The notes beneath the pieces were generated by a model. It was not told the origin of the DNA. It ran no database searches and was given only the letters and a program-made list of their open reading frames with translations. DNA of 64,000 bases. Source: Nocardia sp. NBC_01730 (GTDB lineage: Bacteria > Actinomycetota > Actinomycetes > Mycobacteriales > Mycobacteriaceae). Below are positions 8,868-17,982 of this stretch, piece after piece. The position numbers and the translations under genes are program-made. The stretch spans positions 8,122,001-8,186,000 of the forward strand of contig NZ_CP109162.1 in the NCBI RefSeq assembly GCF_035920445.1, written 5' to 3'. Each line of letters begins with the position of its first letter. Position 1 is the first letter of the stretch.

Positions 8868-9140
8868 GAGGCAAGTTCGGGTGGATCGCCGCGCGCCACT
8901 GGTCGAGGTCGTCCGGGTCCTCGACGAAGCTCACCTCGATACCGAGTTTGGGCAGCGAGTAGTGGAACAGGTTGTAGGTGCCGCCGTAGAGCCGTGGACT
9001 GGCGACGATGTGGTCGCCCGCTCCGGCGATGTTGAGGATCGCGAAGGTCTCCGCGGACTGGCCGGAGGCCAGCAGCAGTGCGGCGGACACCACCTTCGAG
9101 TGCGGCGATGCGCTGTTCCACCGCGTCATCGGTGGGGTTC
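8868..9140 (-). pseudogene. Internal fragment of O-acetylhomoserine sulfhydrylase (metY)
   Basis: The minus strand reads as the segment of a Cys/Met-metabolism PLP enzyme starting at [18 protein letters not shown]. After an extra C that shifts the frame it continues as [40 protein letters not shown] and [20 protein letters not shown]. The gene then stops matching, before the PLP-lysine region, so the enzyme cannot be functional. Its N-terminus is on the other side of the TnpB element at 10160-10306. Confidence 0.8.
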
Positions 9141-9228
9141 GAAACTGTTCGCTTGTTCCTCTGTGTTTCTCGGCTATCGTCTGTATGTTCGATTCGGTGC
9201 GGACCTGGGGGATCGCAGAGGGGCGTGA

Positions 9229-10077
9229 GTGAGTCACAAACAGGGGGTGCGTTTCGAGCTCGCTCCCGATCCGGAGCACGCCGTGATAATGGGTCGGCAT
9301 GCCGGGTTGTCACGGGTGGTGGAGAACTTCTGCCTGGAGACGGTGGCCAAGAAGTGGGCGCAGCGCAAGGCCGAGGAGTCCTACGGTTTCACCGGTGATC
9401 AGTTGACCGAGGTACCGTGGACCGCGCCGGCGCTGGAAAAGGAATGGCGCGCAGCGCATCGGTCCCGGTTTCCGTGGTTCACCGAGAATATGTTGTCGTC
9501 GCGGGTGCCCAAGGAGGCCTGCCGGGTTCGGGCGGCCGGGTTCGCCAACTACCGCGCGAACCGGAAACTCGCACGCTGCCGACCGAAGTCGAACAAGTGG
9601 AACAAGGCCCGGGTGCGGGTGGCGCGGCGGCATCTGCGGGTCGCCGACCAGCGGAAGGATTTTCTGCACAAGACCACCACGAGGTTGGCGAGAACCAAGA
9701 CGGCCATCGCGGTGGAGACATTGAATGTCAAAGGTATGGCCGCCAACCGGAGACTGGCGCGCGCGGTTTCCGATGCCGGGTTCGCTGAGTTCGTGCGTCT
9801 ACTGGAGTACAAGGTCGGCTGGTACGGGTCCAGGGTGTGGAAGGCCGACCGCTGGTTCGCCTCGTCGAAGACCTGCGGTGCCTGCCGGCGAGTCGAACAC
9901 GGCTTGACCCTGAATGACCGGACCTGGAAGTGTCGCGGCTGCGGTGTGGTGCATGACCGTGACGACAACGCAGCCGGGAACCTGCTGGCCGCGATGCTCG
10001 CCGACACCGAACCCGACCATGTGGTCCTCGCCGGGAAGTTCCCCGAAGAGGTGAAACGCCTCGCCGAGACCGCGTAA
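9229..10077 (+). CDS. tnpB: TnpB-like RNA-guided nuclease with internal deletion (probably inactive)
   Basis: A 282-aa protein against roughly 370-420 for full-length TnpB. The N-terminus ([20 protein letters not shown]) and the C-terminal half are typical: [19 protein letters not shown], RuvC-II strand with Glu ([11 protein letters not shown]), zinc finger ([10 protein letters not shown] and CRGCGVV) and RuvC-III Asp ([10 protein letters not shown]). After ANYRANRK the sequence jumps straight to the pre-RuvC-II helix, so about 130 residues are missing, including the wedge domain and RuvC-I with its first catalytic Asp. DNA cleavage should be lost. A repurposed nuclease-dead TnpB is possible, but loss of the RNA-binding wedge favours decay. 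Confidence 0.8.
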   Translation: MSHKQGVRFELAPDPEHAVIMGRHAGLSRVVENFCLETVAKKWAQRKAEESYGFTGDQLTEVPWTAPALEKEWRAAHRSRFPWFTENMLSSRVPKEACRVRAAGFANYRANRKLARCRPKSNKWNKARVRVARRHLRVADQRKDFLHKTTTRLARTKTAIAVETLNVKGMAANRRLARAVSDAGFAEFVRLLEYKVGWYGSRVWKADRWFASSKTCGACRRVEHGLTLNDRTWKCRGCGVVHDRDDNAAGNLLAAMLADTEPDHVVLAGKFPEEVKRLAETA

Positions 10078-10354
<277 letters not shown>

Positions 10355-10870
10355 CTAGGCGGTGATCAAAGTGGTGTCCACCGGAGTGGCTCCGGTGGTG
10401 AGATCCAGGACCGGGCAGTGCACGTCGACGGCCTGCTGGAGCTCGGCGTAGCGCTGTTCGGTCTCGGGTCCGCTGACCCGCACAGTCACGCGCACCGCCT
10501 GGAACCCCGGGCGGGTGGCGTCGTCCAGACCGAAGAGCCCGCGCACGTCGAGATCGCCCTCGGCCGTCACCGCCAGATCGTCGATCGTGATGCCGAGCCG
10601 CTGGGTCCAGAACCGGTAGGTCACCACCTGGCCGGCGATGAGCGAGGCCAGGTAGACCTTGACGGGGTTGGGCGCGGTGTCCGCGCCACCGAGCGCGGGC
10701 GGCTCGTCCACTCGAACGGTGTGCTTGCCGAGAGTGACCGCGCTGCCCACCGTTCCCTCTGGTGTGCCGGAAGCGCGGAACACCACCAGCGCGTTCGCCG
10801 GGTCGTCCGCGACGGCCCGTGCCGTGGCGTCGGCGATGTCGTTGAGCGGCGTGCGCAGGTCGGTCGTCAT
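10355..10870 (-). CDS. OsmC-family protein lacking the first catalytic cysteine
   Basis: A 171-aa OsmC/Ohr-fold protein. The second conserved Cys is present (VDVHCPVLDL), but the first, normally in a helix like L-x-S-C-Q-x-x-T-Y, is replaced (ASLIAGQVVTYRF has Gly there). Two-cysteine OsmC/Ohr enzymes reduce organic peroxides, so this member may have lost peroxidase activity or act differently. I chose ATG 10870; a longer start at 10894 is possible. It lies just upstream of the broken metY in the same orientation, which may once have been an operon. Confidence 0.82.
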   Translation of the reverse strand: MTTDLRTPLNDIADATARAVADDPANALVVFRASGTPEGTVGSAVTLGKHTVRVDEPPALGGADTAPNPVKVYLASLIAGQVVTYRFWTQRLGITIDDLAVTAEGDLDVRGLFGLDDATRPGFQAVRVTVRVSGPETEQRYAELQQAVDVHCPVLDLTTGATPVDTTLITA

Positions 10871-10966
10871 ACGCACTGACGCTAGGAACGACACCGCGCG
10901 ATGGCGATAGTTACACTCGGGCTGAGTCCAACAGTGGTGCGCCGACCTCCCCCAATTGTCTTGCGG

Positions 10967-12109
10967 CTATTCGGGAGTAGGTTCGGTTTCCGGCTCCGGT
11001 ACGGCAGCGATTGCCGCGTCGATCTGCTCGCCGACATAGCGCAGGACGACCGCGACGATGGCGGCGACCGGCACCGCGAGGAAGGCGCCGATGATGCCGT
11101 ACAGCGAGCCACCCGCGGTGATGGCCAGCAGCACGATGACGGCGTGCAGCCGCATGCTGCGGCTCTGCAATACCGGTTGCAGGACATTGCCTTCCAGCTG
11201 CTGCACGGCGACGATGATGCCGAGCACGATCAGCGCCGTGACGAACCCATTGCCGACGAGCGCGACGAGCACCGCGAGCGCGCCCGCGACGAACGCGCCG
11301 ACGATCGGGACGAATCCGCCGAGGAAGGTGATCACCGCGAGCACCAGTGCGAGCGGCACTCCGAGGATCACCAGACCCGCCCCGATCAGTACCGCATCGA
11401 TGAGGCTGACCAGCGCCTGGGTGCGGATGAACCCGCCGAGCACCACCCAGATCCGGTTCAGCACCTCCGCCAGGTGCTTGCCATTGCGACTGCCGGACAC
11501 GAGGTGCAGCCACGGCAGGAAGCGCGGCCCGTCCTTGACGAAGAAGAACGTGAGCATGAGCACGAGGAACAGGGCGACGAGCATCGATGTCGCGGTGCTC
11601 ACGCCGCTGAACACGCCGGTCGCGATCTGCTCGGAGCTCGACCGCAGCCGGGACACGATCGCGTCGACCGCCGAATCCAGTTGTTCGTCGCGGATTCTCA
11701 GCGGCGGACCCTGCAGCCAGTCGCGCACCTTGTTGACACCCTCGGTCGACTTGTCCGCGAGTTCGGGTGCCTGGTCCACCACCGAGGGCACGATCAGCGC
11801 GATGACCCCGGCCAGCAGGCCGATGAACCCGAGTACCGCGATCGAGGCTGCCGCGGCGGGCCGCAGGCCGTGTGTGGTGAGCCAGCGCGTCGGCGGCCAC
11901 AGCACGGTCGAGACCACGATCGCCAGAGCCACCGGCAGGATCACCACCCACAGCTTGGCGACCAGGAAGCCGAGCACCCACGCACCCGCCGCGATCGCGA
12001 CAACACACAGCGCCCATTTGGCGAGCCACAGGATGCCCGCGCCGATGACGTCGCCCCGATCCCGCGTCGCGCGGTCATCCGGTACCTGGTCCTTGTTCGG
12101 TTCGCTCAC
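10967..12109 (-). CDS. AI-2E family transporter (PF01594)
   Basis: An integral membrane protein of about 380 aa. Helix pairs open the protein (ILWLAKWALCVVAIAAGAWV, VAKLWVVILPVALAIVVSTV), then a helical loop of about 90 residues, then further helices with the family signatures FFFVKDG, VPLALVLAVITFLGGFVPIVG and ITAGGSLYGIIGAFLAVPVAA. Family members are permeases or Na+/H+ exchangers; the AI-2 link is specific to TqsA and need not hold here. Start GTG 12109 or GTG 12133; neither has a good ribosome site. Confidence 0.85.
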   Translation of the reverse strand: MSEPNKDQVPDDRATRDRGDVIGAGILWLAKWALCVVAIAAGAWVLGFLVAKLWVVILPVALAIVVSTVLWPPTRWLTTHGLRPAAAASIAVLGFIGLLAGVIALIVPSVVDQAPELADKSTEGVNKVRDWLQGPPLRIRDEQLDSAVDAIVSRLRSSSEQIATGVFSGVSTATSMLVALFLVLMLTFFFVKDGPRFLPWLHLVSGSRNGKHLAEVLNRIWVVLGGFIRTQALVSLIDAVLIGAGLVILGVPLALVLAVITFLGGFVPIVGAFVAGALAVLVALVGNGFVTALIVLGIIVAVQQLEGNVLQPVLQSRSMRLHAVIVLLAITAGGSLYGIIGAFLAVPVAAIVAVVLRYVGEQIDAAIAAVPEPETEPTPE

Positions 12110-12206
12110 GGGCCAAGTCTGGCACGAGGTCACGGTGTCGAGCAGGGCTCAGCCTGGAGATAAGGTGCAGTGTTTTGTCGGGAAGTCGTCCAGCCGGGAG
12201 GAACGG

Positions 12207-12887
12207 ATGATCGCAGCACGGGTCGCGGCTGTTTTCGCGGTGGTGTTCGTGGGGTCCTCGGTCGGGGCCGTGGGGGCGGCGCAGGCCGCGCCTGGGGCGT
12301 GTGCGGCGGGCGATCCGTTGCGTCCCACCGCCGAGCTGTTCGCCACCGACAACACCGAGACGATCACCGATCCGGCGGATCATCGGCTGCGGAATCGACT
12401 GGAGGGGTTCGAACTTGCGGTCGACGCGATCGCCGTGCGCAATGTCGCGCTTCCAGTGGGGTCGACGCTGGTGAGTGGGGTTTTCTGGTCGCAGGAGCGG
12501 CACCACGCGACCTACGAGCGCTCGCGCGAATTTCATCTGGCCTGCGTCGACGGTGCCGACCTCGGACGGATCGCGCAGCAGGTGCGGGCGCGGTTCGGTC
12601 AGGAGTCGGTGTTGACGTTCGAGCACCGCGCGGCCGGTGCGCCAGGAATCGATGCGTTCATCGTCGAGGTCGCCGACATCGACCTGCGGCGGTTCCACGA
12701 CGCGCTGGTCGCCGATCCGGTGGCGCGCGAGCGATTGGTCGGCGGTTCGGTCACCGAGCAGAATACGCTCATCCTGGTTGCGGACATCGCCGATCTGGAG
12801 CCGACCCGGCGGTTCGTCGAAAGGGTCGGCGGAACTTGGGATTTCGTCACAGTGCGGTACGGCGATCGTGAGTTCGTCGGAGCGTGA
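12207..12887 (+). CDS. Secreted protein of unknown function
   Basis: A 226-aa protein with a clear signal peptide (VAAVFAVVFVGSSVGAVGAA, cleavage near AQAAP) and a mature domain of about 197 residues rich in mixed alpha/beta pattern, with two cysteines that could pair. ATG 12207 follows GGGAGGA. I do not recognise the fold. The transcript leaves divergently from the AI-2E gene, about 100 bp away. Confidence 0.7.
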   Translation: MIAARVAAVFAVVFVGSSVGAVGAAQAAPGACAAGDPLRPTAELFATDNTETITDPADHRLRNRLEGFELAVDAIAVRNVALPVGSTLVSGVFWSQERHHATYERSREFHLACVDGADLGRIAQQVRARFGQESVLTFEHRAAGAPGIDAFIVEVADIDLRRFHDALVADPVARERLVGGSVTEQNTLILVADIADLEPTRRFVERVGGTWDFVTVRYGDREFVGA

Positions 12888-13185
12888 ACCGGGGGAGGCG
12901 AGTGGGCGCACCGACCCCCGCCGTGAACCGGCTGTGGCGGCGAACGTCGGCGCCGGCTACCGGCAGCGCCATGTTCGAACCCGCAGATCTGTGCTGGAAA
13001 TCCATCTCACCTTTCGCACGGTCGTCTTCGGCCGCATGCGCGCAACAGCACCGGAGCCGCGGACTCGTTCCGCACACGGCGATGCGCCGGGCCGCGGTCC
13101 AGCCGGTCGAACCGAGCTGTCGACCGCGGGCCGCGGCGAACCGGGGCCGGTCGTGCAACTACCGGCCTGTGGGGAGTGGGGCCGG

Positions 13186-14646
13186 TCAGTACGTGACGAC
13201 CGCAGTGGCGAAGCCGTCCAACACGAAGCTCGGTTCGGACAGGGTTGCCGTGCTCGGAGCGTCGGTGCCGGCCGCGCCGATCTGCGCCAGATGACCGATC
13301 GCCGGGGTGTCACCGGAGATCGCGACCGTGATGGGACTGCCGGTTTTGTTGACCAGCAGAATTTTTCGCGATCCCGACGCGGTGCGGAACCCTTGCGCGT
13401 ACACCCGGCTGTCGGGCATCACCGGTACCCCGGTCGCGGTGGTGACCAACTGGTCTCCCGGGCCGAAGTGCTCGAGCAGCAGCGCCAGCGCTCGGTAGCG
13501 CAGGTTGGGAGTTCCGGTCTCCCAGTCGAGCAACGTGGTACCGGGAATCATGCCCGGATAGTCCATGAACTCGGCGATGCCGACGAGGTCGATCCCGACG
13601 TCTACGAGCCGGGCCCACAGATATGACTGCACAGCGGCGCTGAGCGCCCAGTACTCCTCGGGGATATCGGGTTCCGGGTTCATCACATCGGCGGGAAAGG
13701 TGCCGAGTTCGTTGATGAACGTGCGGGTGTCCGGCGCGAGGCGGCGGCGGACGGACTCGATGTAGCGCACCTGCTCGACGAAGCCGTCGGCCTGGGCGAA
13801 GAAGATGTCGCGCCAGGATGAGTACGGCGCGTTGCCCTCCGCGGCAAAGGGATTCACGATCTCCGGCGAGGCGTAGAAGTGGTACGAGAACGCGTCGATC
13901 GGGATGCCCGCCCGATGGTTCGCGGCGTCGAGGAAGTGCCAGAAGTACTCGGGGTCGTGATGCACGTGGCTCAGGGACAATCCGATGAACTTCATCTCCG
14001 GATCGAGGGGGCGCAGACGTTCGACAACCGCGTCGTACAGCCGGGTGTAGAGCTCCGGGGAGATCCGATGGTTGAGATCGGGTTCGCAGAGCACCTCCCA
14101 GTACGCGAAGCGGTACCGATGGCCCGATTCGTGCCAGCGTCCCAGTTCGTCGGTGAAACCGCCTGCGATGTACCAGCTGGCGACCCGGTAGAAGTAGTCG
14201 GCGATTTCGTTCAGTGTCGGGTCGCGGAGTTCGGTGCCCTCTTCGTAACCCCAATGGATCTCGTTCGGATCCGCGGACACGGCAACCGGTTCCGCCGTGC
14301 GGAACATCCACGCCGGGATCGTCGCGAAGTTCGCGACGATAGGCCGTCCGTCGGCAGCGGCGACGAAGTCCTCGACCATCGGGTCGAGAAGGTCGAAGTT
14401 CCAGGATGTTTCGGATTCCGTTGGCGGCATCAGCTCCGCGACCGCGAGGCGCGGATGGGAGAACCACGGCAGAAAGCGGACGAGATCGGCGTCGAGGGTG
14501 CGCAGCGCGTCGAATGCCTTGTCGTGGATGGGGGAATCGCGGCGCAGCGGCGGCGCCGTCCACAGATGTGTGGTCAGTGTGGTGCGGGACGTGCTGGTGG
14601 TCGTCGTCCAGTCCACCTGGACCGGGCAGGGAAGTGGCTGTGTCAT
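13186..14646 (-). CDS. Glycoside hydrolase-like protein (GH39-type TIM barrel)
   Basis: A 486-aa protein without signal peptide. It has the clan-A arrangement of catalytic glutamates: the acid/base in WEVLCEPD (the N/C-E-P motif at about residue 187) and the nucleophile in FINELGTF (about residue 317). It ends with a beta-sandwich-like tail (RKILLVNKTGSPITVAI and onwards). GH39 enzymes act on xylosides or iduronides; the substrate is not readable here. It follows the TetR gene by 6 nt in the same direction, so the TetR protein likely controls it and the inducer may be a sugar derivative. Confidence 0.72.
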   Translation of the reverse strand: MTQPLPCPVQVDWTTTTSTSRTTLTTHLWTAPPLRRDSPIHDKAFDALRTLDADLVRFLPWFSHPRLAVAELMPPTESETSWNFDLLDPMVEDFVAAADGRPIVANFATIPAWMFRTAEPVAVSADPNEIHWGYEEGTELRDPTLNEIADYFYRVASWYIAGGFTDELGRWHESGHRYRFAYWEVLCEPDLNHRISPELYTRLYDAVVERLRPLDPEMKFIGLSLSHVHHDPEYFWHFLDAANHRAGIPIDAFSYHFYASPEIVNPFAAEGNAPYSSWRDIFFAQADGFVEQVRYIESVRRRLAPDTRTFINELGTFPADVMNPEPDIPEEYWALSAAVQSYLWARLVDVGIDLVGIAEFMDYPGMIPGTTLLDWETGTPNLRYRALALLLEHFGPGDQLVTTATGVPVMPDSRVYAQGFRTASGSRKILLVNKTGSPITVAISGDTPAIGHLAQIGAAGTDAPSTATLSEPSFVLDGFATAVVTY

Positions 14647-14652
14647 ATCGGG

Positions 14653-15261
14653 TTACTCCTCACTGAAACGGCGAAAGCCGAGCGCGGGCAGGATCGCCTG
14701 GTCGACGATCGCCGCCCTGGCCCGTTCGTCGGGCAACTGCCCGTTGTCGATCTGGTACTTGATGACGAGCGCCTCGCCGATGTCGGTCACGACGGGGGTC
14801 AGTAGCCGGGCGTCGAGTTCGCCCAGCGACGCGTAGTGCTCGAGCACCGTGCGGGTGAACCGGCCACCGCGCGAGTCGAACACGGTGCGGTACATGGCTT
14901 CTACCAGCTCCGGGCGGCGTGCCCGTTCGGCCAGGACCGCCGCGGTCGCCGCCCCCGCCGGGCTGGCGAGCCAGCCGGTCAACTGCGCCAGTGCGCGCAG
15001 CAGATCCGCACGGAGCTGACCGCCCTCCGGCGACGGCAGTTCGACCGGGTGTGCATGCCGCAGCGCGTCGAGCAGTAGGTCCTCGGCGGTGTCCCAATGC
15101 CGGTACAGCGAGGTCTTCGCGGTGTCGGCCCGTCGTGCGACACCTTCCATTCCGAGTCGGCCGAGCCCGAATTCGCAGACTTCGGCGATGACGGCGGATC
15201 GGCAGGCATCGAGTAGTTCGGCTTTGGTGCGCCGGCCCCTCGGCGTGCGTGGCGTGCTCAC
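14653..15261 (-). CDS. TetR-family repressor of the GH39 operon
   Basis: A 202-aa TetR regulator. The N-terminal HTH is seen as LGMEGVARRADTAKTSLYRHW (about residues 36-57) and the C-terminal ligand domain resembles TetR_C33-like helices. A palindrome sits 20-50 nt upstream of its start (15281-15310), so autoregulation is likely. The next gene begins 6 nt after its stop, so both are one transcript. Confidence 0.88.
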   Translation of the reverse strand: MSTPRTPRGRRTKAELLDACRSAVIAEVCEFGLGRLGMEGVARRADTAKTSLYRHWDTAEDLLLDALRHAHPVELPSPEGGQLRADLLRALAQLTGWLASPAGAATAAVLAERARRPELVEAMYRTVFDSRGGRFTRTVLEHYASLGELDARLLTPVVTDIGEALVIKYQIDNGQLPDERARAAIVDQAILPALGFRRFSEE

Positions 15262-15280
15262 GAGAGCAATTTAGCAACTA

Positions 15281-15310
15281 TGTCGTAGCTATGCAATCGT
15301 AGCTACGACA
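15281..15310. promoter_or_regulatory. TetR operator candidate
   Basis: Inverted repeat TGTCGTAGCTA (15281-15291), 8 nt, TAGCTACGACA (15300-15310), perfect in both arms. It lies directly before the TetR/GH39 operon. Confidence 0.7.
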
Positions 15311-15558
15311 ACGTATCTATCTGCCGGTATCTGGCGGCGCGACAAACTGTCGGTCGGGTCGGGTGCGGAGTAGGTTCGGCGGTCCTCCGGGGTCGGTCCA
15401 GGGGGTGCGTGATCGCGCGCAAGGCGCACCGGATGTGGTTCGTATCGCAGGTCTTCTTTCGATCCGGCGAACTGGAAGTCGGTGGGCCGGGTCCGGTGCT
15501 GTCCTAGGCTGAGGCTGGTCGTGGTAGCGATTTCGATCTGATTCGGCTGGGAGTCTCG

Positions 15559-16851
15559 GTGGGCGCTGCATTGGTGAAGGGGCAGAACGGGACGCTGGGG
15601 GCCGATCGGGTGTTGGTTTCGGTGCGGACCGAGGCCGCGGTAGACCTGTCGGCGCTGCTGGTGACCGAAGCCGGGCGGGTGCGATCGGACGCGGACTTCG
15701 TGTTCTTCAACCAGCCGAGTGCGCCGGGAGTGTCGCTACAGCCGGGAACGCCTGCCACGCTGGAGGTTTCGCTCGCCGAACTGCCTGAGGGCATCGCACA
15801 GTTGCGCGCGGTGCTCACGCTCGACGATCCGACGGCGACCTTCGGCCGGTTCGCGGCGGCGGTGGCGACGGTAGCCGACACAGCGGGGGTGGTGTTGTAC
15901 GAGTATCGAATCGAGGGGCTCGACAGTGAATCGGTGGTGATCGCGCTGGAGTTGTATCGGCGGAACGCGCAATGGAAGGTGCGGGCAGTCGGTCAAGGCT
16001 ACGCAGGTGGATTCGCCGCGCTCGTCACCGATCACGGTGTGACGGTGGACGACGAGCCCGCAGACCGAGCCCCTTCGACGCCGCCGCAATCGAAAGCGCC
16101 GTCCCGGTCCGCTCGCCCGGTTGAGGTTTTCACCGTGCCGGGTGAAGCGAAGCTCTCTTTGGAGAAGCGGGCGAAGCTGGATCTGCGCAAGCGGGAAGTG
16201 GCGAAAGTCCTGATCGATAAGGACGCCTTCGGAATTCGCGCCCGCGTCGTGCTGGTCATCGACAAGACCGGCAGCATGAACCGGCAGTACCGCGACCAGG
16301 TGGTGCATCGCGTCGTGCAGCGGATGATTCCGGTCGCCACTCAGCTCGATGACGACGGCACCCTGGAGGCGTACCTCTACGCCCGCTTCTTCGCAAAGCT
16401 GCCTGATATCGAGGTGGAACACGGCGACGAATGGGCCCAGACCTTCCTGCACCTCAGTGGAACCCACGCGGGTATCGACTACAACCGGATCGGCGGCCGC
16501 AATGACGAACTGCCGATCATGCGTGACATCATCGACTCCCTGCGTTCCGGCGACCGCCCCACCCTCGTGCTGTTCTTCACCGACGGCGGTTTCGCCAATA
16601 GGCGCGAGATCGCCGCGTTGATGCGGGAAGCTTCACGGCTGCCCGCGTTCTGGCAGTTCATCGGCCTCGGCCGGGCCAACTACGGCTTGCTACGCTCGCT
16701 GGATGAGATGACCGACCGGGTGGTGGACAACGCGGGCTTCTTCGCTCTCGACGACATCGATCAGATCGACGACACCGTGCTGTACGCACGGTTGCTCGGC
16801 GAGTTCCCGGACTGGCTGCGTGCCGCGCGGGTCGCGGGTATCCTGCGCTGA
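15559..16851 (+). CDS. TerD-domain protein fused to a vWA domain (TerF-like)
   Basis: A 430-aa protein. Residues about 1-165 are a diverged TerD domain (VLVSVRTEAAVDLSALLVTE, RSDADFVFFNQPS, VVIALELYRRNAQWKVRAVG). A Pro/Ser linker follows to about 195, then a basic helix, then a vWA domain with MIDAS-like DKTGSMNRQYRD near residue 234 and FFTDGG near 340. TerD domains bind Ca2+ and, with vWA partners, form the Ter chemical-stress or tellurite-resistance system. Start GTG 15559 follows CTGGGAG. A second TerD fusion lies at 22273-24312, so Ter-type genes are scattered here rather than in one operon. Confidence 0.85.
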   Translation: MGAALVKGQNGTLGADRVLVSVRTEAAVDLSALLVTEAGRVRSDADFVFFNQPSAPGVSLQPGTPATLEVSLAELPEGIAQLRAVLTLDDPTATFGRFAAAVATVADTAGVVLYEYRIEGLDSESVVIALELYRRNAQWKVRAVGQGYAGGFAALVTDHGVTVDDEPADRAPSTPPQSKAPSRSARPVEVFTVPGEAKLSLEKRAKLDLRKREVAKVLIDKDAFGIRARVVLVIDKTGSMNRQYRDQVVHRVVQRMIPVATQLDDDGTLEAYLYARFFAKLPDIEVEHGDEWAQTFLHLSGTHAGIDYNRIGGRNDELPIMRDIIDSLRSGDRPTLVLFFTDGGFANRREIAALMREASRLPAFWQFIGLGRANYGLLRSLDEMTDRVVDNAGFFALDDIDQIDDTVLYARLLGEFPDWLRAARVAGILR

Positions 16852-17001
16852 AACCGTTCGGCTCGTACGTCAGGAAATCTGGCGTGCGTGGGGCATTCGC
16901 GGAGAATCTTGAAAGTCGCGACGCCATGTCCCACTCGACACCACCAGAAATTATAGCGAGAAGCTATCGGGGAGTTCTGCTTAGCGCCGTGCCGGTCCGG
17001 G

Positions 17002-17277
17002 TCAGCCGATGACGGCGTTCATGATGGTGCCCGCGCTGGTGGCGATGACGCCGCCGATCATGGCGCCCGCCACCATCTTCGGCGACTCGAGTCCGCCGCC
17101 GGTCCACTTCTCCCAGGCGAAGCGGCCGCCCGCGTAGATGATGCCGCAGACGCCCGACAGGAGCACGAACCACGTCAGGTAGCGGACGAGTTGAAGGAAC
17201 TTGTCAGAAATCGGCGGAGCCTCGGGGGTGGGGTTGCCGATCTGCGCCAGGGTGTCGTAAGCGGCGGCCAGGATCAT
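17002..17277 (-). CDS. Small two-TM membrane protein, twin of the gene at 17689
   Basis: A 91-aa protein with a short exported-looking head (LAQIGNPTPEAPPISDK), a first membrane helix (YLTWFVLLSGVCGIIYAGGR), a loop FAWEKWTGGGLESPK, and a second helix (MVAGAMIGGVIATSAGTIMN). The length, twin-helix plan and Gly-rich second helix resemble VirB2/TrbC-like pilin subunits and other small secretion-channel proteins; this is a structural analogy only. It is about 85% identical to the divergently placed gene at 17689. Confidence 0.75.
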   Translation of the reverse strand: MILAAAYDTLAQIGNPTPEAPPISDKFLQLVRYLTWFVLLSGVCGIIYAGGRFAWEKWTGGGLESPKMVAGAMIGGVIATSAGTIMNAVIG

Positions 17278-17688
17278 TGTCGTTCGCTCATTCTGGATTC
17301 GGGACAGGGGCAGTGATTCGCTCTGACGATCGTATCCGTTTGTCCGTCGTGATGCAGGCGGGTCGATGTGGCGCAGGGGAGTTCGTGCATCCTACGGCCT
17401 TGCCAGGTGGTCGTAGCTCTGGAAGACGAGTGGGGCACGGCGATCGAGCACGTGGCTATGGTGCGCCGCCGGACTCGTCGGCGGTTGCTGTGACCACTTG
17501 GGCGTGGTTCGATTTTTGATCCCCGCACCGGGTTTCGCGGCCGGTACCGTGCCTGCTCGGCGGAACGCGCACACGGTGGCGCGGCCGGACCCGTATTCTC
17601 ATTCACGATCGAATTCTTCGGTAGTCGAACAGCTTTCGTGTGGCAGCTCGGCGACGGCAAGGTTGTACTGAAGCGTAGGGAGTAGACG
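17278..17688. other. Divergent intergenic region between the twin genes
   Basis: 411 nt separating the two paralogous small membrane genes; it should contain both promoters. I find no convincing coding frame and no strong hairpin. The two flanks are not obvious mirror images, so the duplicated unit is the coding region rather than a long inverted repeat. Confidence 0.4.
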
Positions 17689-17982
17689 GTGAGCATCATT
17701 CTGGCGTCGGTCGGCGAATCGATCACAACACTGGCGCAGATCGGCAATCCGACGCCGGAGGCGCCTCCTCTGTCGGACAAGCTGTTGCAGTTCGTCCGGT
17801 ATCTGACCTGGTTCGCGCTGCTGTCAGGCATCGTCAGCATCGTCTACGCGGGCGGCAGATTCGCCTGGGAGAAGTGGACCGGTGGCGCATTGCAGTCGCC
17901 GAAGATGATCGCGGGAGCCATGATCGGTGGTGTTGTCGCCACCAGCGCGGGCACGATCATGAACACTATCCTGGAGATCTGA
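17689..17982 (+). CDS. Small two-TM membrane protein, twin of the gene at 17002
   Basis: A 97-aa copy of the protein encoded at 17002-17277. It shares IGNPTPEAPP, LVRYLTWF-like first helix, YAGGRFAWEKWTGG and the AGAMIGGV-x-ATSAGTIMN second helix; the N-terminus is longer (MSIILASVGESITT). Differences are mostly conservative hydrophobic swaps, which points to selection on the protein. Start GTG 17689. No other secretion or conjugation gene is near, so the role is open. Confidence 0.75.
   Translation: MSIILASVGESITTLAQIGNPTPEAPPLSDKLLQFVRYLTWFALLSGIVSIVYAGGRFAWEKWTGGALQSPKMIAGAMIGGVVATSAGTIMNTILEI

Noticed and set aside
9229..10077. A functional nuclease-dead TnpB regulator (TldR-like)
   Set aside because: Those proteins keep the RNA-binding parts; here the wedge region is deleted and the host gene is also decayed, so decay is simpler.
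10901..12163. Plus-strand open frame of 420 codons rich in His/Asp/Arg
   Set aside because: Antisense of the AI-2E transporter, which has clear membrane helices and family motifs.
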